In this document: positions 18,526-27,578 of the stretch, one piece after another
Numbering within the stretch: position 1 is the first letter of the stretch
Layout: each line of letters starts with the position of its first letter
Assembly (NCBI RefSeq): GCF_016909015.1
Contig: NZ_JAFBFA010000024.1
Coordinates: 16,111 to 80,110 of the forward strand
Direction of reading: 5' to 3'
DNA: 64,000 nt
From: Gracilibacillus alcaliphilus
GTDB lineage: Bacteria; Bacillota; Bacilli; Bacillales; Amphibacillaceae
The notes under the pieces: model-generated
Databases searched by the model: none
What the model was told of the DNA's origin: nothing
Seen by the model: only the letters and a program-made list of their open reading frames with translations
Made by a program: the position numbers and the translations under genes

Positions 18526-18551
18526 AGAAGGGCTGATTTATCAGCCCTTCT
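18526..18551 (+). terminator. Intercistronic hairpin between binding-protein and permease genes
   Basis: A perfect 11-bp stem, AGAAGGGCTGA with TCAGCCCTTCT, has a 4-nt loop but no T-run. It sits just before the ribosome binding site of the first permease. It more likely stabilises the binding-protein mRNA or attenuates read-through than fully ends transcription. Confidence 0.6.
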
Positions 18552-18569
18552 GATTGGGAGGTATGCAAG

Positions 18570-19496
18570 GTGGAGGCAAATAATCAGCAGATACGAGAAC
18601 GCAAGAAAGATGTAAAAAAGGAAAAAATCACATATCATGCTATGTTAATTCCCGGTATGATATTTCTGCTTATTTTTAATTTCACGCCAATGTTTGGCAT
18701 TATTATGGCTTTTCAAGATTTCGTACCAGCAAGAGGTTTTTTTGGTTCAGAGTTTGTCGGATTGGATCATTTTAAGTATATGTTCAGCCTTCCTGATATA
18801 GGAAAGGTGTTTCGTAATACTATTGTAATTGCATTAGGGAAAATTATTTTTGGTTCATTATTGGCAATTGTATTTGCGATTTTATTAAATGAAATTCGGT
18901 TAAAATTTCTTAAAAAATCAGTTCAGACGATTGTATATTTACCACACTTTTTGTCATGGGTTGTTTTGGCAACGGTTGTTGTCAATTTATTTAATCTAGA
19001 TGGAACCGTTAATCAGATTATGAGTTCTATAGGACTAGATAAAATCAATTTCCTCGGAAGTAATACATGGTTTCAGCCATTGTTAATCGGTTCCGATGTC
19101 TGGAAGGAATTCGGCTTTAATTCGGTTATTTATTTAGCGGCGATTGCCTCGGTTGATCCAGGGCTGCATGAAGCGGCAAGTATGGATGGAGCCAATTGGT
19201 GGAAGCGTGTTTGGCATATCACTTTGCCGGGGATGCTGCCAATCATTTTACTATTGGCTATTTTAAGCCTGCCAAGTGTTTTAGACGGCGGTTTTGATCA
19301 GGTGTATAACCTTTATTCGCCCGTTGTTTATGAAACCGGGGATACGATTGATACTTATGTCTATCGGGTGGGATTGATTGGACGTGATTATAGTTTTGGG
19401 GCAGCTGTCGGTTTGTTTAAATCAGTGATCGGCTTGATCCTCATCCTGTCTGCCAACAATATAGCCAAGAAATATACAGACAGAAAATTATTCTAG
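18570..19496 (+). CDS. ABC sugar permease, LplB-like
   Basis: The 308-residue inner-membrane permease has six predicted membrane helices and the EAA loop that contacts the ATPase (HEAASMDGANWWKRVWHITLP). It starts with GTG at 18570 after GGGAGG. It pairs with the LplC-like permease 13 nt downstream and with the lipoprotein upstream to import an oligosaccharide. No ATPase gene is present in the locus, as is usual for LplABC/YtcQ-type systems that use a shared MsmX-like ATPase encoded elsewhere. Confidence 0.93.
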   Translation: MEANNQQIRERKKDVKKEKITYHAMLIPGMIFLLIFNFTPMFGIIMAFQDFVPARGFFGSEFVGLDHFKYMFSLPDIGKVFRNTIVIALGKIIFGSLLAIVFAILLNEIRLKFLKKSVQTIVYLPHFLSWVVLATVVVNLFNLDGTVNQIMSSIGLDKINFLGSNTWFQPLLIGSDVWKEFGFNSVIYLAAIASVDPGLHEAASMDGANWWKRVWHITLPGMLPIILLLAILSLPSVLDGGFDQVYNLYSPVVYETGDTIDTYVYRVGLIGRDYSFGAAVGLFKSVIGLILILSANNIAKKYTDRKLF

Positions 19497-19509
19497 GAGG
19501 GGATTCAGG

Positions 19510-20403
19510 ATGGTAGAAGGAAATACACTTTCCGGGAAACTCGGGAAATTTATCATCTATTTTATCGTTATTTCTTTGGGGTTAGTATGTCTATTACCCT
19601 TGTGGAATATCGTTGCCATATCCTTTAGCAGCGGGGAGGCAGTGGCAGCCAATTTAGTTGGACTGAAGCCGATCAACTTCTCGACAAGGGCTTACGAAAT
19701 GATTATGGAGGATGCTCAGTTCTGGCGTTCTTTCGCTATATCTGTTCAGCGTGTGGTCTTAGCGCTTGCCCTTAACCTGATCTTGATTGTGTTAATGGCT
19801 TATCCATTATCTAAAACAAAGCAAAAGTTTAAGAGTAGGAATGTTTATATGAATATTATTATTTTTGCGATGTTATTTAATGGCGGTTTAATTCCAACTT
19901 TTATTGTGATTCGCAGTCTCAATCTATTAGATACGATTTGGGTATTAGTCTTGCCGGGAGCTGTGCCGATTTTTAGTGTGATTTTGATTATGAACTTTTT
20001 TGTCGGGGTACCGAAATCGCTGGAAGAAGCAGCTATTATTGATGGAGCCAGTCCGCTGCAAATTTTGATCAGGGTGTATATACCGGTTTCTTTACCAGCT
20101 TTGGCAACCGTAGCTTTATTTAGTATTGTAGGTGGCTGGAATGACTTTATGACAGGGCTGATTTATATGACTCAGGTCAGCAATTACCCAATTATGACCT
20201 ATATTCAATCGCTTACGATTGATATCGCGGAGTTGGTAAGGTCAGGTGCCAATAGTGACGCTCTACAAAATATTGCAGAAGTCTCTAATCGCAACTTAAA
20301 CGCTGCTAAAATCGTTGTTTCTACAATTCCGTTATTGGTCATTTATCCTTTTCTGCAAAAATATTTTGTAACAGGTATTGTTGTAGGATCAGTAAAAGAG
20401 TAA
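19510..20403 (+). CDS. ABC sugar permease, LplC-like
   Basis: The 297-residue permease has six membrane helices and an EAA loop (LEEAAIIDGASPLQILIRVYIPVSLP). It ends with VTGIVVGSVKE, a C-terminal form typical of the LplC/YtcP family. It forms the second half of the translocation channel with the gene just upstream. The start ATG follows AGGAGGGG. It lies 19 nt before the YesL-like gene. Confidence 0.93.
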   Translation: MVEGNTLSGKLGKFIIYFIVISLGLVCLLPLWNIVAISFSSGEAVAANLVGLKPINFSTRAYEMIMEDAQFWRSFAISVQRVVLALALNLILIVLMAYPLSKTKQKFKSRNVYMNIIIFAMLFNGGLIPTFIVIRSLNLLDTIWVLVLPGAVPIFSVILIMNFFVGVPKSLEEAAIIDGASPLQILIRVYIPVSLPALATVALFSIVGGWNDFMTGLIYMTQVSNYPIMTYIQSLTIDIAELVRSGANSDALQNIAEVSNRNLNAAKIVVSTIPLLVIYPFLQKYFVTGIVVGSVKE

Positions 20404-20422
20404 TAGCAAGGAGGTGTTCAGA

Positions 20423-21043
20423 GTGGCAAGCATACTAGGATTAGATGGGCCTGTCTACCGCTTTTTAATGAGAGGGGTGGAACTAGCCTTATTGAATATA
20501 TTATTTATTCTGTGCAGTGTTCCGCTGCTGACGATTGGGGCAGCTATTAGTGCCCTCTATACCGTCACATTAAAGATGGCCAGAGGAGAAGAAGGAAGTA
20601 TTGTGCATGGGTTTTGGCAGGCGTTTAAAGCCAATTTTAAACAAAGTACCATCGTATGGGGAACGTTAGTTATTGTCGGTACTACCTTAGCGTTGAACTA
20701 TATCTTATTACCGCTGTATACAGGACATTTGTCTGTGATTATTTTAATGGGATTAATCCTGTTCTCTGTTGTTGGTGCTGTTTATTTCGTATTCCTTTTT
20801 CCGTATATGGCTAGGTATACATGCACGATAAAAGAGGCATGTGGGAACGTCTTAAAATTAAGCTTGGCTAACCCATATCCGACCTTATTAATTAGCTGTC
20901 TTGTACTGGGGCCTGCTATTTTGGCACTGTTTTCGTCCTACTTCTTAGTGTTATGTTTGTATCTCTATACCTTTATCGGCTTTGCTTTAATTGCTTATAT
21001 TAGTTCATTCATGATGCGAAACTTGTTTGAAAAATATGAATAA
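20423..21043 (+). CDS. YesL-like DUF624 membrane protein
   Basis: The 206-residue protein has about five hydrophobic segments and begins with a DUF624 pattern (GPVYRFLMRGVELALLNILF, VPLLTIGAAISALY). DUF624/YesL proteins are found with LplABC-type importers and YesMN regulators; their biochemical role is not established. I start at GTG 20423, seven nt after AAGGAGGTG; the GTG at 20414 lies inside that site. The stop codon is immediately followed by the ribosome binding site of the GH66 gene. Confidence 0.87.
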   Translation: MASILGLDGPVYRFLMRGVELALLNILFILCSVPLLTIGAAISALYTVTLKMARGEEGSIVHGFWQAFKANFKQSTIVWGTLVIVGTTLALNYILLPLYTGHLSVIILMGLILFSVVGAVYFVFLFPYMARYTCTIKEACGNVLKLSLANPYPTLLISCLVLGPAILALFSSYFLVLCLYLYTFIGFALIAYISSFMMRNLFEKYE

Positions 21044-21054
21044 TGGAGGTAATG

Positions 21055-22905
21055 ATGTTACACAACAAAATCAAACGTTTTACTTTATGTATAGGCTGTT
21101 TCCTAATCGGATCTATTGTCTTATTAGGATGTAGTTCTGAAAAAGAAAGCAGGGAAGACATGAAAAAAATTCAAATTGAATTGGTTCAAACAGATAAAGC
21201 CATGTATGATCCAGGCTCTGTGGTTAATCTGGAAATAAAAGTGAAAAACCACGAGGAAAAAATTATGCAGGATCTAACGGTACAGTTACATCCATCGCAT
21301 TTAGAGACACCATTGGAAAGTGAGACAACTAATACCTTTGATTTGGAGCCAAACGAAGAGAAAGTAGTTCAGATGGAGTGGCAGTCTCCTGAGGAGGATT
21401 TTAAAGGGTATCTCCTGGATATAGAATTAGTAGATAATCAACTTGAAACAATAGACACAAAGACAACAGCTGTTGATGTATCGTCAACTTGGACAAAATT
21501 TCCGCGTTATGGGTATGTATGGGATTTTACAGAAGGCGTTAATACAAAAGAAAAGATTGACATCCTAAAAAATAGAAATATCAATGCATTGGAGTATTAT
21601 GATTGGAAATATAAACATCATCAACCGATTCCAGAAGACAGGGAGCAAGAGTCATGGCTTGACTGGTCAGGTAGACCGATCTTTGCTGAATCGATTCGTA
21701 ATTATATTCAGGATGCTCAGGAAGCTAATATGGTAAATCTGCCATACAATATGGCCTATGCCGTAGTAGATGGTTATGAGGAAGATGGCGTTAAGCAGGA
21801 ATGGGCTCTTTACTATGCAGATGATAATGATAGGGGAACAGGTCATTTTCAATTTAGTATGTCTGCCACATCTTACTTATACTTTTTTGATATGAGTAAT
21901 AAAGAATGGCAGGATTATATATTTTCTCGAACAAATGAAGTGTTTGAGATGTTTGATTTCGATGGCTGGCATGCTGATACCGTCGGTGAATGGGGCGAAA
22001 TGCAAACAGAGGATGGACGTACCTTATATGTGAAAGATACGTATACCGAGTTTTTAAATCGAGCGAAAGCAGCGATGCCGGAAGATAAATATCTAGTCTT
22101 TAATCCAGTTGGTGCACAAGGAATAGAAAATGTTAATGTCAGTGATGTGGATGTACTTTATACAGAAATCTGGCCATGGGATCGAGATCTCGATGGGGAG
22201 CTGTATGATGATTATTATTCATTGAAAAAAGTAATTGATGTTTCCAGAGAACAAAGCGGTGGTAAGTCCTTAGTGATTCCTGCCTATATGAGCTATGACT
22301 ATGGAGAATTAAACTCTGGATCTGCCTTTAATACGGCAGCTGTCATGTTAACCGATGTTACCACATATGCTGCAGGTGGGTCACGTATGGAACTGGGAGA
22401 TGGGAACAATATGTTAAGTAATGAATATTTTCCCGCTCAACATCTGTTTATGGATGAAGAGCTTCAAGTAAGAATCGATCAATTATATGATTTTATTGTT
22501 ATTTATGAGAATCTGCTAAGAGACGGGCAGGAAAATATAGAGAACGTAATTGATATAGCAGACTATAATCATTCGGCCAATGGAGATCCGGACAGCATTT
22601 GGACGTATGCCAAAGAAGATGAAGATTATGAAATCGTTCATATGATCAATCTACTGGGCGTAAGTGACAATGATTGGCGTGCAAATGAAGGGAAGAAAGA
22701 AACCCCGACTGTCATTGAGGATTATGAGGTTAAATATTATTTCAATGACGAAATTGAATCTGTATGGCTTGCCTCACCAGATAGGAATCAGAACCGCAGT
22801 ATCGAACTTCCTGTGGAGACAGGAACAGATGAAAATGGAGACTATGTGCTTCTGGAAATCCCTTCACTTGAATATTGGAATATGCTCTACATGAAAAAGA
22901 AATAA
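21055..22905 (+). CDS. Glycoside hydrolase family 66 lipoprotein (dextranase or cycloisomaltooligosaccharide-forming family)
   Basis: The 616-residue secreted lipoprotein (lipobox LLGC) has an N-terminal beta-sandwich-like region (about 30-140) and then a GH66 catalytic barrel beginning FPRYGYVWDF. The nucleophile is predicted as D308 (GWHADTVG) and the acid/base as E371 (YTEIWPWD). Their spacing of 63 resembles the 68 of Streptococcus mutans dextranase (D385/E453). GH66 enzymes cut or cyclise alpha-1,6-glucans. It lacks the long CBM35 insertion seen in cyclising members, so hydrolysis is more likely. Start: ATG 21055, five nt after GGAGG. Part of its 3' end (22639-22756) recurs at 28390. Confidence 0.88.
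   Translation: MLHNKIKRFTLCIGCFLIGSIVLLGCSSEKESREDMKKIQIELVQTDKAMYDPGSVVNLEIKVKNHEEKIMQDLTVQLHPSHLETPLESETTNTFDLEPNEEKVVQMEWQSPEEDFKGYLLDIELVDNQLETIDTKTTAVDVSSTWTKFPRYGYVWDFTEGVNTKEKIDILKNRNINALEYYDWKYKHHQPIPEDREQESWLDWSGRPIFAESIRNYIQDAQEANMVNLPYNMAYAVVDGYEEDGVKQEWALYYADDNDRGTGHFQFSMSATSYLYFFDMSNKEWQDYIFSRTNEVFEMFDFDGWHADTVGEWGEMQTEDGRTLYVKDTYTEFLNRAKAAMPEDKYLVFNPVGAQGIENVNVSDVDVLYTEIWPWDRDLDGELYDDYYSLKKVIDVSREQSGGKSLVIPAYMSYDYGELNSGSAFNTAAVMLTDVTTYAAGGSRMELGDGNNMLSNEYFPAQHLFMDEELQVRIDQLYDFIVIYENLLRDGQENIENVIDIADYNHSANGDPDSIWTYAKEDEDYEIVHMINLLGVSDNDWRANEGKKETPTVIEDYEVKYYFNDEIESVWLASPDRNQNRSIELPVETGTDENGDYVLLEIPSLEYWNMLYMKKK
22639..22756 (+). repeat. GH66 3' segment repeated at 28390-28507 (copy 1)
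   Basis: This 118-bp stretch inside the intact GH66 gene aligns without gaps to 28390-28507 with about 11 differences, in the same orientation and exactly 5751 bp apart. Confidence 0.92.
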
Positions 22906-22917
22906 GGAGGAAAAAAC

Positions 22918-23982
22918 ATGATTAAAAATGGGGTTATAACTGTTGGGTTAATCGGACTTGGGGGGATGGCAAATGCTCATCGCCGAATGATTTCTGAATT
23001 AGAACAACTACAATTGGGTGCTCTTTGTGATGTGAATGAAGATCTTTTGAATAAAATTGGAGAAGAAGAAGGGGTTAGAGCAGAAAAGCGCTTTAATGAT
23101 ATGGAAGCTTTAATTGCAGATCCCGATGTTGATGTTGTCATTTCCATCGTCCCTAATCATATCCATGCCAAGGTATTAGAATTATGTATTCAGTATCAAA
23201 AAGCAATTATGGCTGAGAAGCCATTTACATTAAATTTTGCAGAAGCCGAGGAATTGGCTGCTTTATATGAAAAACAGCCAATTCCATGTATGGTTGGATT
23301 CTCCTATCGTTATATACCATCATTTCGTTATGCAAAGCAGCTAATAGATGAAAATAAAATTGGTGCCGTTCGCCATATGGATGTTCGTTATCTGCAATCA
23401 TTTGGTGCACCTCTATTTGAAGTACCGTATGCTTGGCGTTTTAATAAAGCAGTTACAGGTACTGGGGCACTAGGAGATTTAGGTGCCCATATGATCGATA
23501 GTGCTAGATTCTTTGTTGGTGAATTTCAATCCGTATCAGCGCTAATGGAAACATTTGTCCAGAAACGAAGAGATCCAAACAGTGGGGAAATGAAGGAAGT
23601 TGATGTTGATGATTATACTTGTTTTCAAGCAGTACTTGAAAACAATGTCATTGGAAACTTTGTCACAACAAGAAATGCAGTAGGATCAGGAAACCAGCAT
23701 GAAGTAACAATTTACGGTGATTATGGTACGATTCATGTCAATTGTGAACGTCCAAATGAAATTGACATTTGTATTAAAGATGAAACAGATCATAAACCTG
23801 TTTTTAAAACAAATAAAGTGCCTGAAAATTATAAAAGGCAGCAACTGCAGGATTTTGCTGATTTAGTTACAAATAATCCACAAGAAGGAATGCCAACTTT
23901 TAATGATGGCTATCAAAATCAAAAAGTGCTTGAGCGAATCATTCAGTCTGCGGAAACTGGTCAAACTGTAAAAGTTGAATAA
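22918..23982 (+). CDS. Gfo/Idh/MocA family oxidoreductase
   Basis: The 354-residue NAD(P)-dependent sugar dehydrogenase family member has an N-terminal Rossmann fold (VGLIGLGGMANAH), the conserved EKP motif (MAEKPFTLN), and the C-terminal substrate-binding sheet with GDLGAHMIDSARF. The substrate is unknown. It follows the GH66 gene by 12 nt with a strong GGAGG, so it is in the same operon. It could oxidise or epimerise a sugar released in the cell. It differs from the next gene, so the two are not a recent duplication. Confidence 0.9.
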   Translation: MIKNGVITVGLIGLGGMANAHRRMISELEQLQLGALCDVNEDLLNKIGEEEGVRAEKRFNDMEALIADPDVDVVISIVPNHIHAKVLELCIQYQKAIMAEKPFTLNFAEAEELAALYEKQPIPCMVGFSYRYIPSFRYAKQLIDENKIGAVRHMDVRYLQSFGAPLFEVPYAWRFNKAVTGTGALGDLGAHMIDSARFFVGEFQSVSALMETFVQKRRDPNSGEMKEVDVDDYTCFQAVLENNVIGNFVTTRNAVGSGNQHEVTIYGDYGTIHVNCERPNEIDICIKDETDHKPVFKTNKVPENYKRQQLQDFADLVTNNPQEGMPTFNDGYQNQKVLERIIQSAETGQTVKVE

Positions 23983-24012
23983 TAGTTCTATGTCAGGTCA
24001 GAGGAGGATTTT

Positions 24013-25146
24013 ATGAAAGCAAGTAAAGTAAATATTGGGATAGTAGGAGCAGGTTCATTTGCAGATCTATGGTATTTACCTATATTAAAAATGCATCCAG
24101 CGGTTCAGTTACAAGCCATTTGTAGTCCGAGTGGTGTAAATGCTGTGAAACTAGCACAAAAATATGATGTTCTCTCAACCTACGATTCTTATGATGAAAT
24201 GATCGATAGAGAACATCTGGATGGCATTTGTATCGTTACGCCTAATCATTCACACCATGAAATTGCAATCGAGGCATGTAAACGTGGTATTCATGTGATC
24301 TGTGAAAAACCACTAGCAATGAATCACGAGGAGGCCCGTTCCATGCTTGAAGCTGCTGAAGAAAATGAGATTGTTCACGGCGTAAATTTCACCTACCGCG
24401 AAAATCCTGCAGTAAAAAAGCTGAAAGAACTTTTGAAGGATGAATTTATTGGGGAGCTATATGAAGGAAACTTTCAGTACACAGGAGCATATGGACTATC
24501 CGGTCCTCCTGGATGGAGAGGAACAAAATCTAAAGGAGGGATCGGCGGGGTTCTTGCTGATTTAGGATCTCACTTAATTGATCTTGTTCAATATGTATTA
24601 GGTGAAGAAGTGAGTCGGGTAACATCATCATTGTCTTTCTTACATGAAGGGAAATTAAAAACGATACATGAAATGGAAAGTCATGATCAATCAGCAGATT
24701 CCGTTTCTTTTCATGGGATCTTTCCTTCCGGTATACATGGTTCGTTTTACACAAGTTGGATTACTCCTCAAGGAAACAGAAATCAAACAATTGAATTGTC
24801 ATTTAGCGGAAGTAAGGGAGCAATACAGTTATTCTCGAGTGGATTAGGAATACAGTTAAAATATGCTCATGGAAGAGAGTCATGGAAAGACTATCCTTTG
24901 GAGTGTGCAACAAAATGGGCAGACTCGAATGAGCCAAATGAAGCTAACTTTAGGCCGTGGCGCTTAACCAATCGAAATGAAATATGGAAATGGACAGATT
25001 TGATTTTAGAAAATAAAGCGAGTGGAAGAGTATCTTTAACGAGCATTCCTAATTTTAAAGATGGGTATTCTGTTCAACAAGTAATCGATGCGGTAATTCT
25101 ATCAGCTGAACATAAAAGAGAAGTGTTAGTAGAAATAATGACATAG
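24013..25146 (+). CDS. Gfo/Idh/MocA family oxidoreductase
   Basis: The 377-residue second dehydrogenase of the family has a Rossmann motif VGIVGAGSFADLW, the CEKPLAMN motif, and LADLGSHLIDLVQYVLG as the catalytic-domain signature. Its ATG follows AGAGGAGG, 30 nt after the first dehydrogenase. Paired Gfo/Idh/MocA enzymes with TIM-barrel isomerases and ThuA-like proteins are common in loci that convert sugars through 3-keto intermediates; that pathway is an inference here. Confidence 0.9.
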   Translation: MKASKVNIGIVGAGSFADLWYLPILKMHPAVQLQAICSPSGVNAVKLAQKYDVLSTYDSYDEMIDREHLDGICIVTPNHSHHEIAIEACKRGIHVICEKPLAMNHEEARSMLEAAEENEIVHGVNFTYRENPAVKKLKELLKDEFIGELYEGNFQYTGAYGLSGPPGWRGTKSKGGIGGVLADLGSHLIDLVQYVLGEEVSRVTSSLSFLHEGKLKTIHEMESHDQSADSVSFHGIFPSGIHGSFYTSWITPQGNRNQTIELSFSGSKGAIQLFSSGLGIQLKYAHGRESWKDYPLECATKWADSNEPNEANFRPWRLTNRNEIWKWTDLILENKASGRVSLTSIPNFKDGYSVQQVIDAVILSAEHKREVLVEIMT

Positions 25147-25202
25147 GCGAACAACGAATCAATGTCTAGTATGTTTTTATATTAAAAAGTGGAGGGATAA
25201 AG

Positions 25203-25922
25203 ATGATAAATATAACAATATGGAATGAAAATAGACATGAAAAAATAAACCCTGAAGTACAAAAAGTTTATCCTGAAGGGATACACAATGCACTTGCAGC
25301 GTTTTTAAAAGGAGAATTTACGGTGCGAACAGCAACTCTCGATGACCCTGAACATGGATTAACAGATGAAATCTTAGATCATACCGATGTACTCATCTGG
25401 TGGGGACATATGGCACATGAGGAGGTTAATGATCAGATTGTTGAAAAAGTGAAAGAAAGAGTTCTAGATGGAATGGGATTTATCCCTTTACATTCAGCAC
25501 ATAATTCCAAAATCTTTAAAGTTCTAATGGGAACGAGAACAGGGCAATTAAAATGGCGTGAAGCTGATGATAAAGAAAGGCTGTGGGTGATCGAAGCTGG
25601 CCACCCAATTACGGAGGGAATTCCAGAAGTCATTGAACTGGAGAAGGAAGAGATGTATGGAGAACGATTTGATATACCTCAGCCAGAAGAACTTCTCTTT
25701 ATTAGCTGGTTTACTGGAGGAGAAGTATTCCGGAGTGGATGTACCTATAAGCGTGGAAAGGGGAGAATTTTCTACTTCCGGCCAGGTCATGAAACATATC
25801 CAACATATTACCATAAAGACATTCAGAAGGTCATTTGTAATGCTGTAAACTGGGTGTCGCCTACTCTTAATAGTCCTGATTTGAAATTAGGAAATGTCCA
25901 ACCGTTGGAGATTAAGAATTAA
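25203..25922 (+). CDS. ThuA-like (trehalose utilisation) domain protein
   Basis: The 239-residue protein has the ThuA fold, a class I glutamine-amidotransferase-like domain: DVLIWWGHMAHEEV, GFIPLHSAHNSKIFKVLMG, and FYFRPGHETYPTYYHKDIQ near the C-terminus. In rhizobia ThuA works with ThuB in converting trehalose-type disaccharides to 3-keto derivatives. That fits the neighbouring dehydrogenases and the isomerase downstream. GGAGGG lies just before the ATG. The precise reaction is not known for this subgroup. Confidence 0.88.
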   Translation: MINITIWNENRHEKINPEVQKVYPEGIHNALAAFLKGEFTVRTATLDDPEHGLTDEILDHTDVLIWWGHMAHEEVNDQIVEKVKERVLDGMGFIPLHSAHNSKIFKVLMGTRTGQLKWREADDKERLWVIEAGHPITEGIPEVIELEKEEMYGERFDIPQPEELLFISWFTGGEVFRSGCTYKRGKGRIFYFRPGHETYPTYYHKDIQKVICNAVNWVSPTLNSPDLKLGNVQPLEIKN

Positions 25923-26108
25923 TCATTTGTTTAGTCGGAAACGAATACATGGAGACTTAGATTTCTAAGTAACCACTGTAATTAATAATAAGTTGAGACT
26001 GTTGAGTACTCCTAAGTATTTCTCAGCAGTCTCTTTATATAGTAGGGTAAAAAATTTAAAAAATATATTAGAACGCATGGATTTAAGAACTATAGGAGAG
26101 CACATACC

Positions 26109-27476
26109 ATGGAGAAAATAAATACAGCAAACCTGTCTTTATATACAATAACTTGGCCCATTTTTATTGAAATGGCACTACAAATGCTGTTGCGAACAAC
26201 AGATATATTTATGTTAAGTAAAGTTTCGGATGAAGCGGTAGCAGCTGTGGGTGTTGCAAATCAAATTATTATGTTTGCCGTCATAACTTTCCAATTTGTT
26301 GCGATGGGTTCTGCAGTAGTTGTTTCCCAGTACCTTGGAGCTAAGAGGACAAAGAAAACGGGAAGGATTATCGGAACAGCTCTTGGACTCAATTTATTAT
26401 TTGGACTATTCGTAAGCAGCATTGTTATCATATTCAATAAACCTCTTTTAGGAATTTTTAATCTCGATGCCGAATTGTATGAGATGGCTCAAACCTATTT
26501 ATATATCACTGGCGGAGCACTGGTTTTACAGGCACTGTTCACCGTAACAGTAGCGATTATCCAATCATATGGTGATACCAAACGAACGATGTTGGTAACA
26601 CTTGGAATGAATCTATGTAATATTATTGGGAATTATCTGGTCATATTCGGTCCGTTTGGATTTCCAAAGCTTGGTGTAACGGGAGTAGCTATTGTAACTG
26701 TTGTTAGTCAAATGGCAGGACTAATTGTTATTTTGCCGATCCTTCGAAAAGGTGCAGGTGCTCATATGGAACTAAGAAATATAGTCTTTTGGCAACGTAG
26801 TCATGTCTTTAACATACTAAAAATTGGAGTTCCATCTGCTGCAGTTTCTTTATCCTACAATGCTAATCAACTTGTTATAACAGTTTTTATCTCATCGCTT
26901 GGTGCCATGATGCTGACAACATATATCTATACAAAGAATTTAATGCTTATTGTGATGATAATGGGGCTTTCTCTGGCTAGGGGGATGCAGATTATTGTCG
27001 GGCATTTAGTGGGAGGCGGAGAGCAAAAGAAAGCTTATAAGAGAGTGCTCCAAACTTTGCTTAGGAGTATATTTATCACGTTAGCAGCAGTTTTACTTCT
27101 GAGTTTGTTTCGTGAACCACTCATTAAACTTTTTACGACATCTCCTGAGATTATCAAGGTCGCTTCTATTTTACTCCTTCTTGGGTTTGGCTTAGAGCCA
27201 GCAAGAAATTTTAATGTCATTTTAGAAAGATCACTTCAAGCTGCAGGCGATGCGCGCTTTGCTATGAACTCTTCTGTTTTAATTATGTGGCTGTTTAGTG
27301 TACCTCTTACTTATTTTTTGGGGATTCATATGGAATATGGGTTATTCGGAATTTTTGCCGCTTTTATTATTGATGAATGGGTGAGAGGATTGGTTCTATT
27401 TTTTCGTTGGAGAAGTAAAAAATGGAAAGGAAAAATACTTATTCAACCTAAAGATGAGAAGGTGTCTGTAGGATAG
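26109..27476 (+). CDS. MATE family efflux transporter
   Basis: The 455-residue protein has about 12 membrane helices in two similar halves. MATE features are visible near the start (WPIFIEMALQMLLRTTDIFMLSKVSDEAVAAVG) and in the second half. MATE carriers export cationic or polar compounds using Na+ or H+. It has its own upstream gap of 186 nt containing GTTGAGACTGTTGAGTACTCC and a possible hairpin (GACTGTTGAG / CTCAGCAGTC at about 26000-26030). It may therefore be transcribed separately from the sugar genes around it. The export substrate is unknown. Confidence 0.9.
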   Translation: MEKINTANLSLYTITWPIFIEMALQMLLRTTDIFMLSKVSDEAVAAVGVANQIIMFAVITFQFVAMGSAVVVSQYLGAKRTKKTGRIIGTALGLNLLFGLFVSSIVIIFNKPLLGIFNLDAELYEMAQTYLYITGGALVLQALFTVTVAIIQSYGDTKRTMLVTLGMNLCNIIGNYLVIFGPFGFPKLGVTGVAIVTVVSQMAGLIVILPILRKGAGAHMELRNIVFWQRSHVFNILKIGVPSAAVSLSYNANQLVITVFISSLGAMMLTTYIYTKNLMLIVMIMGLSLARGMQIIVGHLVGGGEQKKAYKRVLQTLLRSIFITLAAVLLLSLFREPLIKLFTTSPEIIKVASILLLLGFGLEPARNFNVILERSLQAAGDARFAMNSSVLIMWLFSVPLTYFLGIHMEYGLFGIFAAFIIDEWVRGLVLFFRWRSKKWKGKILIQPKDEKVSVG

Positions 27477-27578
27477 ATAAAATAACGAAGGGAATTTCAC
27501 TAAATGAAAATAAGAAGTCATGAATGATTTGAAGTTTATCGGAAGTCAAATTTAATGAATTTAGAAAGGATGAGTGAT

